Origin: Catenulispora acidiphila DSM 44928
GTDB taxonomy: Bacteria; Actinomycetota; Actinomycetes; Streptomycetales; Catenulisporaceae
Length of the DNA: 64,000 nucleotides
Reading direction: 5' to 3'
Assembly: GCF_000024025.1 (NCBI RefSeq)
Contig: NC_013131.1
Location: 868,001 to 932,000, forward strand
The translations under genes and the position numbers were made by a program. Within the stretch, counting starts at the first letter, position 1; each line of letters begins with the position of its first letter. The notes below the pieces were generated by a model that saw only the letters and a program-made list of their open reading frames with translations, was not told the DNA's origin and made no database searches. Positions 63,660 through 64,000 of this stretch are shown here, piece after piece.

Positions 63660-64000
63660 ATGCGACTCAAATCCCCGGCCGCGACGGACGGCGCCACCGT
63701 GCCGCCCGCTGAGAAGCCCACCTCCTATCGCACCGTCGGATCCCTCGGGACCGGTGTGCTGCTGGTGGTCTTCGGCGCGATCTTCCTCTTCGCGTTCGGC
63801 CTCGGTTCGGACAAGCACCCGGTCGGCACCACGATCGGCCTGCTGATGGTGGTCAGCGGCGTGGTCGGCGGCCTGTACCCGGCCGCCTTCAGCCACGCCG
63901 ACCGGCTCTCGATCCGCAATCCCTTCCGCCGCATCGACGTCAGCTGGCCGCGCGTGGGGTCCATCTCGGCCCGGCTGTCCACGGTCGTGCAGACAGTCGC
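63660..64000 (+). CDS. PH-domain-containing membrane protein (5' part, runs off window)
   Basis: Open for 113 codons to the window end. Two membrane helices (about residues 30-48 and 57-78) are followed by DRLSIRNPFRRIDVSW and VGSISARL, the beginning of a bacterial PH (bPH6-type) domain. ATG 63660 is divergent from deoC, 119 bp away. Function of the family is unknown. Confidence 0.8.
   Translation, partial: MRLKSPAATDGATVPPAEKPTSYRTVGSLGTGVLLVVFGAIFLFAFGLGSDKHPVGTTIGLLMVVSGVVGGLYPAAFSHADRLSIRNPFRRIDVSWPRVGSISARLSTVVQTV

Overview
The window is a high-GC, gene-dense chromosomal segment from an actinomycete, probably a Streptomyces-like or Catenulispora-like filamentous member of the Actinomycetota. 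Evidence: strong third-position GC bias in every gene, a mycothiol biosynthesis gene (mshB), a CseBC/SigE-type envelope-stress locus, a Streptomyces subtilisin-inhibitor family protein, a CYP125-like P450 and many apparently leaderless genes. No rRNA, tRNA, CRISPR array, insertion sequence or prophage was seen. About 55 protein genes are supported, two of them cut by the window edges.

Layout. 1-295: start of an arylamine N-acetyltransferase (minus). 399-4053: a three-gene succinate dehydrogenase operon with a one-piece five-helix anchor (minus). 4389-9125: a degenerate kinase fused to a PQQ-type propeller, then typA. 9283-14668 (minus): a DUF4232 lipoprotein, a Ser/Thr kinase with WD40 repeats and an S9 peptidase. 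14744-22239 (plus): mshB and a membrane protein, a giant VanW-family surface protein and a GT4 glycosyltransferase. 22419-26660: ABC exporter plus DesK/DesR-like two-component system, with a tandem array made from the 3' end of the kinase gene. 26682-30873: ECF sigma with a probable anti-sigma partner, MFS pump with divergent TetR, and an SSI-like inhibitor. 31054-34475: a second, four-gene sdhCDAB operon (minus). 34838-37860: CYP125-like P450 and a methylmalonyl-CoA mutase catalytic subunit. 38023-43392: DUF3800 gene, a second ECF/anti-sigma pair, and two convergent dimethylformamidase-like paralogues.

43559-53995 is a nucleoside uptake and salvage region: M20 amidohydrolase, BMP-type lipoprotein with its ABC ATPase and two permeases, cytidine deaminase, thymidine phosphorylase and adenosine deaminase. 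Farther on (60123-63540, minus) lie deoC and two aldehyde dehydrogenase family genes. Together they outline a route in which imported nucleosides are deaminated and phosphorolysed, deoxyribose phosphate is cleaved by DeoC to glyceraldehyde-3-phosphate and acetaldehyde, and an aldehyde dehydrogenase removes the acetaldehyde; phosphopentomutase is not in the window. Between them, 55057-58594 holds a rearranged sigE-cse-like envelope-stress locus. The window ends inside a PH-domain membrane protein.

Most notable: two different succinate dehydrogenases 27 kb apart; ten genes with a TANNNT box 6-7 nt before the start codon, which suggests leaderless mRNAs; three tandem duplications overlapping stop codons; a pseudokinase-propeller fusion; an SSI-like protein lacking the reactive-loop disulfide; a KstR-like box before the P450; and a catalytically dead, Lys/Ala-tailed aldehyde dehydrogenase partner. 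None amounts to a proven new system; each is given with what would test it.
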